Below are positions 18,962 through 28,607 of a DNA stretch of 64,000 nt, piece after piece. Position 1 is the first letter of the stretch. Each line of letters starts with the position of its first letter. Location of the stretch: positions 186,001 to 250,000 of the forward strand of contig NZ_JOGO01000003.1 in NCBI RefSeq assembly GCF_000719475.1, given 5' to 3'. The translations under genes were made by a program, and so were the position numbers. This stretch comes from Streptomyces sp. NRRL F-5630. GTDB lineage: Bacteria; Actinomycetota; Actinomycetes; Streptomycetales; Streptomycetaceae. Under the pieces are notes generated by a model. That model made no database searches. It saw only the letters and a program-made list of their open reading frames with translations, and was not told the DNA's origin.

Positions 18962-19759
18962 GTGGCCGGAGCGAGGACCGCCCAGGGCGGCGAAGGACGT
19001 ACCGGGGCCGAAGCGCCCCCTGACGCCGAGCGGTCCCCGGCCCCGCCCCCGCCCCCGCGCGGCCTGCCGGGACTCCGGTTCTGGCTCGTCGCCGGGGGCC
19101 TCGTGCTGCTCCTCGGCGGGGCGCTCTACCTGCTCTACGGCTCGCCGTGGCTCAGGCTGACACAGGTCGGCGTCACGGGGACCGAGGTGCTCACCCGGCG
19201 CGAAGTGGAACGGGCGGCGGCGGCCCCCGAGGGAAGCCCGCTCATTTCCGTGGACACCGACGCGCTCGAAGCGAATGCGCGCGCCCGGCTTCCCCGGATC
19301 GAATCCGTGGAAATCAACCGTTCCTGGCCGCACGGACTGCGCATCGCGATCACGGAGCGTAAACCGGTACTTGTGCGAGAAAAGGGCGGAAAATTCGACG
19401 AAGTGGACGCGCACGGCGTGCTTTTCGCCACGGTGGGCACTCCTCCGCGCGGTATTCCGCGCCTCGATCTCGACGCGTCCGGATCGCCCTCGTTGCACCG
19501 TTTCGGCACCGCGCGACTGCTGCGCGAGGCGGCCACCGTCGCGGCTCGCGTACCGTCGCCCGTGGTCAAGGACCTGGAAACGATCCGGATTCGCTCCTAC
19601 GACGACGTGACCCTGCTGCTGCGGGACGGGCGCACGGTGGCGTGGGGGAGTGGTGAAAAAGGCGCGGCGAAGGCCCGCACGCTGACGGCCCTCATGAAAG
19701 CGGCGCCCAAGGCGAGGCACTTCGACGTCTCCGTCCCCGTCGCCCCGTCAGTTCGCTGA
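18962..19759 (+). CDS. ftsQ: division protein FtsQ
   Basis: This encodes 265 residues. A Pro-rich cytoplasmic N-terminus of about 38 residues precedes one membrane segment (FWLVAGGLVLLLGGALYLL), a POTRA domain (VGVTGTEVLTRREVERA onward) and a beta domain. FtsQ binds FtsL and FtsB/DivIC and controls the septal synthase. GTG 18962 follows a GAGGCTGAGGGA site. Base composition drops noticeably between 19,240 and 19,460 (more A/T at third positions), which is a local feature and not a frame break. The 374 bases after it hold the ftsZ promoters. Confidence 0.93.
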   Translation: MAGARTAQGGEGRTGAEAPPDAERSPAPPPPPRGLPGLRFWLVAGGLVLLLGGALYLLYGSPWLRLTQVGVTGTEVLTRREVERAAAAPEGSPLISVDTDALEANARARLPRIESVEINRSWPHGLRIAITERKPVLVREKGGKFDEVDAHGVLFATVGTPPRGIPRLDLDASGSPSLHRFGTARLLREAATVAARVPSPVVKDLETIRIRSYDDVTLLLRDGRTVAWGSGEKGAAKARTLTALMKAAPKARHFDVSVPVAPSVR

Positions 19760-20133
19760 TGTTGACGGTGAGTTGGCGAGGGATTGACCCTGAATTGGCC
19801 CGAAAAATCGCGGTACTGACCCCTGGTTGGGCATCGCCACGGCTGATCACATAGGGTGAAAAGAAAAACGGGAGGTTCGGCGTGTTCGTTGAACGCGTGC
19901 CACGTGTCGACTTAGTGTCCTGTTCGGAACAGTCAGCGAAGTCCCAGCAACAGACACACTGGTAACCCTCTCTCACTGGGGTAGGACACAGGGGAACTCT
20001 TACGGGAGTAACCCTGAACTTCAGGGTGAGGGTTCGGGTCGGCGCTTCGGACCGTCCCTTATTCGGCATCAGTCGACGCACGCCGGGCGGCGAAGCATCG
20101 ACACGTAAATCGAGGCGAGAGGCAGCCTTCGAC
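19760..20133 (+). promoter_or_regulatory. ftsZ promoter and operator region
   Basis: This is the only long gap inside the division cluster, and it is unusually A/T-rich. In S. coelicolor several promoters, one raised during sporulation, serve ftsZ from this gap. Here I see a possible -35/-10 pair TTGGGC (19827) and TAGGGT (19852) with a long 19-base spacer, and three small palindromes: GTTC-GTT-GAAC (19884-19894), CTGTTC-G-GAACAG (19920-19932) and ACCCTGAA-C-TTCAGGGT (20011-20027). GACAC words, the minimal WhiA site, lie at 19953 and 19985. The regulator of each site is not known from sequence. Confidence 0.6.
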
Positions 20134-21351
20134 GTGGCAGCACCGCAGAACTACCTCGCAGTCATCAAAGTCATCGGTGTCGGCGGCGGTGGTGTCAATG
20201 CCATCAACCGGATGATCGAGGTCGGGCTCAAGGGCGTCGAGTTCATCGCGATCAACACCGACGCGCAGGCCCTGCTCATGAGCGACGCCGACGTCAAGCT
20301 CGACGTCGGCCGCGAATTGACCCGGGGACTGGGAGCCGGCGCCAATCCGGCGGTCGGCCGCAAGGCGGCCGAGGACCACCGCGAGGAGATCGAGGAGGTC
20401 CTCAAGGGGGCCGACATGGTCTTCGTCACGGCGGGCGAAGGTGGCGGCACCGGCACCGGCGGCGCACCCGTCGTCGCCAACATCGCACGCTCCCTGGGCG
20501 CCCTCACGATCGGCGTGGTCACCCGGCCCTTCACCTTCGAAGGGCGGCGCCGGGCCAACCAGGCGGAGGACGGCATCGCCGAACTCCGCGAAGAGGTCGA
20601 CACCCTCATCGTCATCCCCAACGACCGACTGCTGTCCATCTCGGACCGGCAGGTCAGTGTCCTGGACGCGTTCAAGTCCGCGGACCAGGTCCTGCTCTCC
20701 GGTGTCCAGGGCATCACCGACCTGATCACGACCCCCGGGCTCATCAACCTCGACTTCGCGGACGTCAAGTCCGTGATGAGCGAGGCGGGTTCCGCCCTCA
20801 TGGGGATCGGCTCCGCACGCGGCGACGACCGTGCCGTCGCGGCGGCCGAACTGGCCATCTCCTCACCGCTGCTCGAAGCCTCCATCGACGGGGCGCGCGG
20901 GGTCCTGCTGTCCATCTCGGGCGGCTCCGACCTCGGTCTCTTCGAGATCAACGAGGCGGCCCAGCTGGTGAGCGAAGCCGCGCACCCGGAGGCCAACATC
21001 ATCTTCGGCGCCGTCATCGACGACGCCCTCGGTGACGAGGTCAAGGTCACCGTCATCGCGGCCGGCTTCGACGGGGGCCAGCCCCCCGCCAAGCGGGACA
21101 ACGTGATCGGTGCCAGCGCCGGCAAGCGCGAGGAGCAGCCGCAGGCCCGTACGAGCGAGCCGGTCCGTCCGGCCTTCGGCGGCCTCGGCTCCGTCACCCC
21201 GCGCGAGGAACCGGCCCCCCGCCCGGAGCCCGAACCGGCCCCGGTCAACGAGGCGCCCGCCCCGCACGTCCCGCAGCCCTCGGTCCCCCCGGCCCGTCCC
21301 TTCCCGGACAGCCAGGCCGAGGAGCTGGACGTGCCGGACTTCCTGAAGTGA
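20134..21351 (+). CDS. ftsZ: tubulin-like division protein FtsZ
   Basis: This encodes 405 residues. FtsZ is the GTPase that polymerises into the division ring and, in Streptomyces, into the ladder of rings that forms spores. The GTP loop is GGGTGTGG (103-110); the catalytic T7 loop is NLDFAD (205-210). A variable Pro/Glu-rich linker (about 320-395) leads to the conserved C-terminal peptide LDVPDFLK that binds partners such as SepF. GTG 20134 (protein VAAPQNYL) is chosen by similarity to known Streptomyces FtsZ; the frame is open further upstream to 20026 but that part covers the palindromic promoter region. The stop overlaps pgeF (GTGA). Confidence 0.98.
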   Translation: MAAPQNYLAVIKVIGVGGGGVNAINRMIEVGLKGVEFIAINTDAQALLMSDADVKLDVGRELTRGLGAGANPAVGRKAAEDHREEIEEVLKGADMVFVTAGEGGGTGTGGAPVVANIARSLGALTIGVVTRPFTFEGRRRANQAEDGIAELREEVDTLIVIPNDRLLSISDRQVSVLDAFKSADQVLLSGVQGITDLITTPGLINLDFADVKSVMSEAGSALMGIGSARGDDRAVAAAELAISSPLLEASIDGARGVLLSISGGSDLGLFEINEAAQLVSEAAHPEANIIFGAVIDDALGDEVKVTVIAAGFDGGQPPAKRDNVIGASAGKREEQPQARTSEPVRPAFGGLGSVTPREEPAPRPEPEPAPVNEAPAPHVPQPSVPPARPFPDSQAEELDVPDFLK

Positions 21352-22076
21352 TAGCCACGCGCGAGGAGGCGGGCGGCGCGCACTTCGCCTTCACCGACAG
21401 GTGGGGCGGGGTGAGCGCCGCTCCGTACGAGGAGCTCAACCTCGGTGGCGCGGTCGGCGACGCGCCCGAGGCGGTGCACGCCAACCGGGCGCTCGCGGCC
21501 AAGGACCTCGGCCTCGATCCCGCGCACGTGGTCTGGATGAACCAGGTCCACGGGCGCGAGGTCGCGGTCGTGGACGCGCCGTGGGGGGACAAGCCCGTAC
21601 CCGCCGTCGACGCGGTCGTCACCGCGCGGCGCGGGCTCGCGCTCGCGGTGCTCACCGCGGACTGCGTGCCCGTCCTGCTCGCCGATCCCGTCGCCGGGGT
21701 CGTGGGCGCCGCGCACGCGGGACGGCCCGGACTCGTCGCCGGGGTCGTCCCCGCGGCGGTCGAGGCGATGCGGGATCTCGGGGCCGAGCCCGCACGGATC
21801 GTGGCTCGCACCGGGCCGGCGATCTGCGGGGCGTGTTACGAGGTGCCCGAGGCGATGCGCGCCGAAGTCGCCGCGCTCGCGCCCCGGGCGTACGCCGAAA
21901 CAAGCTGGGGCACTCCGGCGCTCGACATCGCGGCGGGAGTGCTCGCCCAGCTCGACGCGCTCGGCGTGCGCGAGGTGCGCCGCTCGCCCTCCTGCACGCG
22001 GGAGTCGGCGGATCACTTCTCGTACCGCGGGGACCGGGTCACCGGGCGTCTCGCGGGCTACGCGTGGCTGGACTGA
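21348..22076 (+). CDS. pgeF: peptidoglycan editing factor PgeF (YlmD)
   Basis: This encodes 242 residues. The family (multicopper polyphenol oxidase/laccase-like, DUF152) removes wrongly inserted L-Ser from cell-wall precursors in E. coli. Metal-site and family motifs are [38 protein letters not shown] and [12 protein letters not shown]. The GTG overlaps the ftsZ stop, so it is made together with FtsZ, fitting a quality-control task during septal wall synthesis. Length is normal. Confidence 0.92.
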   Translation: MIATREEAGGAHFAFTDRWGGVSAAPYEELNLGGAVGDAPEAVHANRALAAKDLGLDPAHVVWMNQVHGREVAVVDAPWGDKPVPAVDAVVTARRGLALAVLTADCVPVLLADPVAGVVGAAHAGRPGLVAGVVPAAVEAMRDLGAEPARIVARTGPAICGACYEVPEAMRAEVAALAPRAYAETSWGTPALDIAAGVLAQLDALGVREVRRSPSCTRESADHFSYRGDRVTGRLAGYAWLD

Positions 22077-22082
22077 TGGGGC

Positions 22083-22817
22083 ATGACGGACCTTAGGGAA
22101 CGCAGGGAACAACTCGCCGCGAACCTCGCGAAAGTGGAGGAGAGGATCGCCACGGCGTGCGCCGCGGCGGGCCGTTCGCGCGGCGACGTGACATTGATCG
22201 CGGTCACCAAGACCTATCCGGCGAGCGATGTGCGTCTTCTCTCCTCGCTGGGCGTCGAACAGGTCGGCGAGAACCGCGACCAGGAGGCGGCCCCGAAGGC
22301 CGCCGCGTGCGCGGACCTCCCGCTCACGTGGCACTTCATCGGGCAGTTGCAGACCAACAAGGCGAAGTCGGTTGCCCGGTACGCCTCGTACGTGCACTCC
22401 GTGGACCGGGCGCGGCTCGCCGGGGCCCTCGGGGCGGCGGCGGTGCGCGAGGGGCGCGAGATCGGCGCGCTCGTGCAGGTCGCGCTGGAGGCCGAGGGCG
22501 ATCCGGCGGCGCACGCCGGTCGCGGCGGGGCCCACCCGGACGAGGTCCCGGAACTCATGGACCGCATCGCCGCCACGGACGGGCTCCGCCCCGCGGGACT
22601 CATGACCGTGGCACCGCTGGCGGGGAGTTACGCGGGCGACGCGCGCGCGGCCTTCGCGCGGCTCGCGGAGTTGGCGAGCCTCGTGCGCGCCGCGCATCCG
22701 GCTGCCACCATGGTCTCCGCCGGGATGAGCGGTGACCTGGAGGAGGCGATCGCGGCCGGGGCGACACATGTACGGATCGGCAGCGCGATACTCGGCGCGC
22801 GTTCCCCCCTCGGGTAA
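22083..22817 (+). CDS. pyridoxal phosphate homeostasis protein (YggS/PLPBP)
   Basis: This encodes 244 residues in a single TIM-barrel of the alanine-racemase fold. The pyridoxal phosphate lysine is Lys43 in [37 protein letters not shown] and [12 protein letters not shown] are family motifs. It buffers free pyridoxal phosphate and affects amino-acid balance rather than acting as an enzyme. It begins 6 bases after pgeF. Its place between pgeF and sepF is the standard actinobacterial order. Confidence 0.93.
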   Translation: MTDLRERREQLAANLAKVEERIATACAAAGRSRGDVTLIAVTKTYPASDVRLLSSLGVEQVGENRDQEAAPKAAACADLPLTWHFIGQLQTNKAKSVARYASYVHSVDRARLAGALGAAAVREGREIGALVQVALEAEGDPAAHAGRGGAHPDEVPELMDRIAATDGLRPAGLMTVAPLAGSYAGDARAAFARLAELASLVRAAHPAATMVSAGMSGDLEEAIAAGATHVRIGSAILGARSPLG

Positions 22818-22941
22818 CGTCGCCAAGCAAGTCGGACCACAGCACAAAATATGGTCATTGTCCGTCAAAGAGGCGGAAAGACCACGTGGATCGCGGGCAG
22901 GTGGTCCTTGTCGATCCACCACAGAGCGGAGGACTCAGAGC

Positions 22942-23550
22942 ATGGCCGGCGCGATGCGCAAGATGGCGGTCTACCTCGGCCTCGTGGAGGACGATGGGTA
23001 CGACGGACCGGGGTTCGACCCCGATGACGAGTTCGAGCCCGAGCCGGAGCCCGAGCGCGACCGCAGGCGGCACAACCCGCCGCACCAGGAGCCGGAACCG
23101 GACGAACCGGTGCGTTCCGCCCAGCCTCCGGCCCCGCGCGAACCCGTGTCGCTGCCCGTGGAATCGGGTCGCCCGGCACGAATCGCGCCCGTGTCATCCA
23201 TCACACCAGAACGCCCCAGCCTGGAGAAGAACGCGCCGGTGATCATGCCCAAGGTTGTCTCGGAGCGGGAGCCGTACCGCATCACGACGTTGCACCCCCG
23301 GACCTACAACGAAGCCCGTACCATCGGGGAACACTTCCGCGAGGGCACGCCGGTGATCATGAATCTGACCGAGATGGACGACACGGACGCGAAGCGACTT
23401 GTCGACTTCGCGGCCGGTCTGGTGTTCGGCCTGCACGGGAGCATCGAGCGAGTGACTCAGAAGGTTTTCCTGTTGTCGCCTGCTAACGTCGATGTAACGG
23501 CGGAGGACAAGGCTCGCATCGCAGAGGGCGGGTTCTTCAACCAGAGCTGA
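22942..23550 (+). CDS. sepF: cell division protein SepF
   Basis: This encodes 202 residues. SepF anchors FtsZ to the membrane, a task done by FtsA elsewhere; ftsA is missing here. The N-terminal helix ([17 protein letters not shown]) is the membrane-binding part, an acidic/Pro-rich linker follows (about 20-100), and the C-terminal SepF domain ([19 protein letters not shown] onward) is the FtsZ-binding dimer. GGAGGA lies 10 bases before the ATG. A 124-base A/T-richer gap before the gene could hold a promoter, but I found no clear hexamers. Confidence 0.95.
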   Translation: MAGAMRKMAVYLGLVEDDGYDGPGFDPDDEFEPEPEPERDRRRHNPPHQEPEPDEPVRSAQPPAPREPVSLPVESGRPARIAPVSSITPERPSLEKNAPVIMPKVVSEREPYRITTLHPRTYNEARTIGEHFREGTPVIMNLTEMDDTDAKRLVDFAAGLVFGLHGSIERVTQKVFLLSPANVDVTAEDKARIAEGGFFNQS

Positions 23551-23618
23551 GACCGAATGACGCACAACGGAACGGTTCGTGCCGGCGGGCTCGCAGGACA
23601 GGGGAGTGGGAAGCGTTC

Positions 23619-23912
23619 ATGAGCGTCGTGCTGGATGTGCTCTACATCGCGCTGATGTGTTTCCTGCTGGTCCTGATCTTCCGGCTCGTCATGGACTACG
23701 TGTTCCAGTTCGCCCGCTCCTGGCAGCCGGGCAAGCCCATGGTGGTCGTTTTGGAGGCCGCCTACACTGTCACCGATCCACCACTCAAGCTTCTGCGGCG
23801 GGTCATCCCGCCGTTGCGCCTCGGGGGCGTGGCGCTCGACCTGTCCTTCTTCGTACTGATGATCATCGTCTACATCCTGATCAGATCGATCTCCGTCGTG
23901 AGCCGGCTGTGA
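23619..23912 (+). CDS. YggT family membrane protein
   Basis: This encodes 97 residues. Two hydrophobic segments flank an amphipathic stretch (VTDPPLKLLRRVIPPLRLGG), the YggT signature, with the proline pair and basic residues conserved. The function is unsettled; the gene travels with sepF and divIVA in actinobacteria and Gram-positives, and roles in division and osmotic tolerance have been proposed. GGGGAGTGGGAAG precedes the ATG. Confidence 0.9.
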   Translation: MSVVLDVLYIALMCFLLVLIFRLVMDYVFQFARSWQPGKPMVVVLEAAYTVTDPPLKLLRRVIPPLRLGGVALDLSFFVLMIIVYILIRSISVVSRL

Positions 23913-23967
23913 GCGCGATGTCAACTACGTTCTTGCCGAATGCCGACGACTACGTTGAGGTGAAGAG

Positions 23968-25287
23968 ATGCCATTGACCCCCGAGGACGTGCGGAACAAG
24001 CAGTTCACGACCGTCCGCCTCCGAGAAGGCTATGACGAGGACGAGGTCGATGCCTTCCTCGACGAGGTGGAGGCCGAACTCACCAGGCTCGCGCGGGAGA
24101 ACGAGGACCTGCGGGCGAAACTCGCCGCAGCCACGCGTGCCGCCGCGCAGAACCAGCAGCAGAACATGCGCAAGGGTCCCGAGCAGCCGGAACGGCCGCA
24201 GGGTCCCGGGCCCGCCGCCATATCGGGTCCGCCGCAGGGGCAGCAGCATCCTGGACAGCCGCAGCACCCGGGGCAGCCCCAGCACCCCGGTCAGCCGCAG
24301 CACCCCGGCCAGCCCCAGCACCCGGGTCAGCAGCAGCATCCGCAGCAGCAGCACATGGGCGGTCCGCCCCAGCTGCCCTCCGGTGCTCCGCAGCTGCCCT
24401 CGGGTCCCGGCGGTCACGGTCCGCAGGGTCCCGGCCCGATGGGCCAGGGTCCGATGGGCGGCCCGCAGGGTCCCGGTCCCATGGGGCAGATGGCTCCGCA
24501 GGGCCCCGGCCCGATGGGGCAGCAGGGTCCCGGTCCGATGGGCCAGCAGGGGCCCGGCCCGATGGGTCAGGGGCCGATGGGCGGTCCGCAGGGGCAGATG
24601 GGCCAGCCGCAGCAGCAGATGGTGGGCCCGCTCGGCCACGGCGGTCCCCAGCTGCCGCAGCCCGGTCAGGGTCCCGGTGGCGACAGCGCCGCGCGTGTCC
24701 TCTCGCTCGCCCAGCAGACCGCCGACCAGGCGATCGCCGAGGCGCGTTCCGAGGCCAACAAGATCGTCGGTGAGGCGCGCAGCCGGGCCGAGGGTCTGGA
24801 GCGCGACGCCCGTGCCAAGGCGGACGCCCTGGAGCGGGACGCGCAGGAGAAGCACCGTGTCGCGATGGGCTCCCTGGAGTCCGCGCGCGCCACGCTGGAG
24901 CGCAAGGTCGAGGACCTGCGCGGCTTCGAACGCGAATACCGCACGCGGCTGAAGTCCTACCTGGAGTCGCAGCTGCGCCAGCTGGAGACGCAGTCGGACG
25001 ACTCGCTCGCCCCGCCGCGTGTCTCCTCGACGCCGTCGCTGCCGCCCTCCCCCTCGCCCTCCATGGCCCCGGCCGGTGCGTCCTCCTTCGGGGGCGGGCA
25101 CAACGGTCCCGGCCCGATGGGTGGTCCCACGCCGCCTTCGGCCGGTCCCTCGTACGGGGGCGGGCAGCAGCAGATGTCCCCGGCGATGACGCAGCCGATG
25201 GCACCGGTGCGGCCGCAGGCGCCGCAGCCGATGCAGCAGGCGCCGTCCCCGATGCGGGGGTTCCTGATCGACGAGGACGACAACTGA
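23968..25287 (+). CDS. divIVA: polar growth organiser DivIVA
   Basis: This encodes 439 residues. DivIVA marks hyphal tips and branch sites and recruits the wall-synthesis machinery. The N-terminal lipid-binding domain ([31 protein letters not shown] region, 1-60) starts a short coiled coil; then come about 170 residues of Gln/Pro/Gly repeats, a second long coiled coil (about 230-340, rich in Glu, Arg, Ala), and a Pro/Ser/Gln-rich tail ending [10 protein letters not shown]. Both coiled coils and the repeat-rich spacer are features of Streptomyces DivIVA. A GAGGTGAAGAG site precedes the ATG. Confidence 0.95.
   Translation: MPLTPEDVRNKQFTTVRLREGYDEDEVDAFLDEVEAELTRLARENEDLRAKLAAATRAAAQNQQQNMRKGPEQPERPQGPGPAAISGPPQGQQHPGQPQHPGQPQHPGQPQHPGQPQHPGQQQHPQQQHMGGPPQLPSGAPQLPSGPGGHGPQGPGPMGQGPMGGPQGPGPMGQMAPQGPGPMGQQGPGPMGQQGPGPMGQGPMGGPQGQMGQPQQQMVGPLGHGGPQLPQPGQGPGGDSAARVLSLAQQTADQAIAEARSEANKIVGEARSRAEGLERDARAKADALERDAQEKHRVAMGSLESARATLERKVEDLRGFEREYRTRLKSYLESQLRQLETQSDDSLAPPRVSSTPSLPPSPSPSMAPAGASSFGGGHNGPGPMGGPTPPSAGPSYGGGQQQMSPAMTQPMAPVRPQAPQPMQQAPSPMRGFLIDEDDN
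24247..24336 (+). repeat. five 18-base units coding HPGQPQ in divIVA
   Basis: Five in-frame 18-base units encode His-Pro-Gly-Gln-Pro-Gln (the last ends Gln-Gln-Gln). Synonymous third bases differ between units, so the protein repeat is older than the last DNA copying. A looser GPMGQ-type repeat follows at about 24,430-24,610. Unit number probably varies between strains. Confidence 0.85.
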
Positions 25288-25317
25288 GCCGGTCGCGGCG
25301 GTAGATGTCGGCATTCA

Positions 25318-25350
25318 CCGGCCCCCCAGGTCTTCGACCTGGGGGGCCGG
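25318..25350. terminator. terminator after divIVA
   Basis: A perfect 14-bp stem (CCGGCCCCCCAGGT with its complement) around a CTTCG loop is followed by TTGTGT. It lies 30 bases after the divIVA stop and 100 bases beyond the ileS stop on the other strand, so it can serve both convergent genes. Confidence 0.85.
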
Positions 25351-25384
25351 TTGTGTATGAGGGCCCTGGAGCGGGGGCCGTTGC

Positions 25385-25428
25385 GGGGCTCCGCCCCGGA
25401 CCCCGCTCCTCCATCGCCGGAGGGGCTG
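25385..25428. repeat. dispersed GC-rich intergenic repeat, copy 1
   Basis: The stretch begins GGGGCTCCGCCCCGG and runs on through CCCCGCTCC to GCCGGAGGGG, a pattern that recurs five times around 29,616-29,785. It lies between the convergent divIVA and ileS genes. Elements of this kind are common at gene ends in Streptomyces and can fold into hairpins. Confidence 0.6.
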
Positions 25429-25450
25429 TACCGGAGGGGCTGTAACAGCC

Positions 25451-28400
25451 TCAGCCGACCTTGCGCAGCGCGAACGTCAGCCCGAGACCCGCGTCCTCGA
25501 ACGGCTTGCCGTACTCGTCGGTCGGCTCGCCCTCCGCGTACTCCGTGGCCAGGACCTCGTCCGCGATCAGCGTCGCGTGCTCGCGCAGGGCCTCGGCCAG
25601 GGCCGGGTCCCGCGTGGCCCAGCGCAGGGCGATGCGGTCGGCCACGTCGAGGCCGCTGTTCTTGCGGGCCTCCTGGACGAGGCGGATCGCGTCACGGGCC
25701 AGGCCCGCGCGGCGCAGCTCCTCGGTGATCTCCAGGTCGAGGGCGACCGTCGCGCCCGCCTCGGACGCGACCGCCCAGCCCTCGCGCGGGGTCTCCGTCA
25801 GGAAGACCTCCTCGGGCGAGAGGACGACCTCGGCGCCGTCCACGAGGACCGTCGCCGTGCCGCTCTCGCGCAGGGAAGCCGAGAGCGCCGCCGCGTCCGC
25901 GTCGGCGACCGCCTTCGCGACCGCCTGCACACCCTTGCCGAACCGCTTGCCGAGCGCCCGGAAGTTCGCCTTCGCGCTCGTGTCCACGAGCGAGGCGCCG
26001 ACCTCGCCGAGCGAGGCGAGCCCCGCGACGTTCAGCTCCTCCGCGATCTGCGCCCGCAGCTCCTCGCCGAGCGTCTCGAAGCCCGTCGCCGCGATGAGCG
26101 CGCGGCTCAGCGGCTGCCGGGTCTTGACGCCCGACTCGGCGCGCGTGGCCCGCCCCAGCTCCACGAGCCGCCGCACGAGCGCCATCTGCCGGGACAGCTC
26201 CTCGTCCACGGCCGCGAGGTCCGCCTCGGGCCAGGACGCCATGTGCACCGACTCGGGCGCCGAGGCGTCCACGGAGACGACGAGGTCCTGCCAGACCCGC
26301 TCGGTGACGAACGGGACGAGCGGCGCCATGAGCCGCGTCACCGTCTCGACGACCTCGTGCAGGGTGCGCAGCGCCGCCTTGTCGCCCTGCCAGAAGCGGC
26401 GGCGCGAACGGCGCACGTACCAGTTGGAGAGGTCGTCGACGAAGGAGGAGAGGAGCTGTCCGGTGCGGTGGGTGTCGTACGACTCCAGTGCCTCGGTGAC
26501 CCCGGCGGTGAGCTTGTGCAGCTCGGACAGGAGCCAGCGGTCGATGACGGGGCGCTCGGCGGGGGCCGGATCGGCGGCCGAGGGCGCCCAGCCCGACGTA
26601 CGGGCGTACAGGGCCTGGAAGGCCACCGTGTTCCAGTACGTGAGGAGCGTCTTGCGGACGACCTCCTGGATCGTGCCGTGCCCGACGCGGCGCGCCGCCC
26701 ACGGCGAACCGCCCGCCGCCATGAACCAGCGGACCGCGTCGGCGCCGTGCTGGTCCATGAGCGGGATCGGCTGGAGGATGTTGCCCAGGTGCTTGGACAT
26801 CTTGCGGCCGTCCTCGGCGAGGATGTGGCCGAGGCAGACGACGTTCTCGTACGAGGACTTGTCGAAGACGAGCGTGCCGATCGCCATCAGCGTGTAGAAC
26901 CAGCCGCGGGTCTGGTCGATCGCCTCGGAGATGAACTGCGCGGGGTAGCGCGCCTCGAACAGCTCCTTGTTGCGGTACGGGTAGCCCCACTGCGCGAACG
27001 GCATCGAACCCGAGTCGTACCAGGCGTCGATGACCTCATCGACGCGCTGGGCCACGGTGCCGCAGTCGGGGCAGGCGAAGGTGACCGCGTCGATGTACGG
27101 GCGGTGCGGGTCCAGGCCCGACTGGTCGGTGCCGGTCAGCTCGCTCAGCTCGGCGAGCGAGCCGACGCACGTGAGGTGGCCGTCCGGGCAGCGCCAGACG
27201 GGCAGCGGGGTGCCCCAGTAGCGCTTGCGCGAGAGCGCCCAGTCCACGTTGTTCTTCAGCCAGTCGCCGAAGCGGCCGTGCTTGACGCTCTCCGGGTGCC
27301 AGTTGGTCTTCTCGTTCTCCTCCAGGAGCCGGTCGCGCACGGCGGTCGTGCGGATGTACCAGGAGGGCTGCGCGTAGTAGAGCAGCGCGGTGTGGCAGCG
27401 CCAGCAGTGCGGGTAGCTGTGCTCGTACGGCACGTGCTTGAAGAGCAGGCCGCGCGCCCGCAGGTCGGCGACGAGGTCCTCGTCGGCCTTCTTGAAGAAC
27501 TGGCCGCCGACGAGCGGTACGTCCTCGGCGAAGGTGCCGTTGGAGCGGACCGGGTTGACGACCGGGAGGCCGTAGGCGCGGCACACGCGCAGGTCGTCCG
27601 CGCCGAAGGCGGGGGACTGGTGGACGAGCCCGGTGCCGTCCTCGGTCGTCACGTACGCGTCGTTGACGACGTAGTGCGCGGCCTCGGGGAACGCGATCAG
27701 CTCGAAGGGGCGCTGGTAGGTCCAGCGCTCCATCTCCGCGCCCGTGTACCGCTCGCCGGTCGCCTCCCAGCCCTCGCCGAGGGCCTTCTCCAGGAGCGGT
27801 TCGGCGACGAGGAGGCGTTCGGTCCCGTCCGTCGCGACGACGTAGGAGACCTCGGGGTGCGCGGCGACGGCGGTGTTCGAGACGAGCGTCCACGGCGTCG
27901 TCGTCCACACGAGCAGCGCGGTGTTCCCGGCGAGCGGGCCGGAGGTGAGCGGGAGGCGCACGTAGACCGAGGGGTCGACGACGGTCTCGTAGCCCTGCGC
28001 CAGCTCGTGGTCCGAGAGGCCCGTCTCGTCCTTCGGGCACCAGGGGGCGACGCGGTAGTCCTCGACCAGGAGACCCTTGTCGAAGATCTGCTTCAGCGAC
28101 CACCACACGGACTCGACGTACTCGGGGTCCATCGTGCGGTAGGCCTGGTCGACGTCGAGCCAGTAGCCCATGCGGGTCGTCAGCTCGGTGAAGGCGTCGG
28201 TGTGGCGGGTCACGGACTCGCGGCACTTGGCGTTGAACTCGGCGATGCCGTACGCCTCGATGTCCTTCTTGCCCGTGAAGCCGAGCTCCTTCTCGACCGC
28301 CAGCTCGACCGGCAGGCCGTGGCAGTCCCAGCCGGCCTTGCGGCCCACGTGGTAGCCGCGCATCGTGCGGTAGCGCGGGAAGACGTCCTTGAAGACGCGC

Positions 28401-28597
28401 GCCTCGATGTGGTGGGCGCCCGGCATGCCGTTGGCGGTCGGCGGGCCCTCGTAGAAGACCCACTCGGGGCGGCCCTCGGACTGGGCGAGCGTCTTGGCGA
28501 AGGTGTCCCGCTCGCGCCACAGGGCGAGCACCTCGTGCTCAAGGGCGGGGAGGTCCACCTGGGCGGGGACGGGTCGGTACTGCGGCGGGGTCGTCAT
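25451..28597 (-). CDS. ileS: isoleucyl-tRNA synthetase
   Basis: This encodes 1048 residues. The enzyme charges tRNA-Ile with isoleucine and edits valine. The HIGH-type motif is GAHH in PPTANGMPGAHHIEARV, and the second signature is KMSKH. The GxHH form, the C-terminal half without the bacterial zinc module and the length near 1050 are those of the type-2 (eukaryote-like) synthetases, many of which resist mupirocin. The ATG at 28597 gives MTTPPQYRPV. The frame is open 150 bases further upstream, but that stretch is the T-box leader. Expression is probably controlled by uncharged tRNA-Ile through that leader. Confidence 0.97.
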   Translation of the reverse strand: MTTPPQYRPVPAQVDLPALEHEVLALWRERDTFAKTLAQSEGRPEWVFYEGPPTANGMPGAHHIEARVFKDVFPRYRTMRGYHVGRKAGWDCHGLPVELAVEKELGFTGKKDIEAYGIAEFNAKCRESVTRHTDAFTELTTRMGYWLDVDQAYRTMDPEYVESVWWSLKQIFDKGLLVEDYRVAPWCPKDETGLSDHELAQGYETVVDPSVYVRLPLTSGPLAGNTALLVWTTTPWTLVSNTAVAAHPEVSYVVATDGTERLLVAEPLLEKALGEGWEATGERYTGAEMERWTYQRPFELIAFPEAAHYVVNDAYVTTEDGTGLVHQSPAFGADDLRVCRAYGLPVVNPVRSNGTFAEDVPLVGGQFFKKADEDLVADLRARGLLFKHVPYEHSYPHCWRCHTALLYYAQPSWYIRTTAVRDRLLEENEKTNWHPESVKHGRFGDWLKNNVDWALSRKRYWGTPLPVWRCPDGHLTCVGSLAELSELTGTDQSGLDPHRPYIDAVTFACPDCGTVAQRVDEVIDAWYDSGSMPFAQWGYPYRNKELFEARYPAQFISEAIDQTRGWFYTLMAIGTLVFDKSSYENVVCLGHILAEDGRKMSKHLGNILQPIPLMDQHGADAVRWFMAAGGSPWAARRVGHGTIQEVVRKTLLTYWNTVAFQALYARTSGWAPSAADPAPAERPVIDRWLLSELHKLTAGVTEALESYDTHRTGQLLSSFVDDLSNWYVRRSRRRFWQGDKAALRTLHEVVETVTRLMAPLVPFVTERVWQDLVVSVDASAPESVHMASWPEADLAAVDEELSRQMALVRRLVELGRATRAESGVKTRQPLSRALIAATGFETLGEELRAQIAEELNVAGLASLGEVGASLVDTSAKANFRALGKRFGKGVQAVAKAVADADAAALSASLRESGTATVLVDGAEVVLSPEEVFLTETPREGWAVASEAGATVALDLEITEELRRAGLARDAIRLVQEARKNSGLDVADRIALRWATRDPALAEALREHATLIADEVLATEYAEGEPTDEYGKPFEDAGLGLTFALRKVG

Positions 28598-28607
28598 GGG
28601 GCTCGCT

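Noticed and set aside
19884..19932. LexA (SOS) boxes in the ftsZ gap
   Set aside because: The palindromes have GTTC...GAAC order, the reverse of the LexA site GAAC-N4-GTTC, so SOS control is not supported.
24247..24610. CRISPR array in divIVA
   Set aside because: The 18-base repeats are gapless, code in frame and have no spacers.
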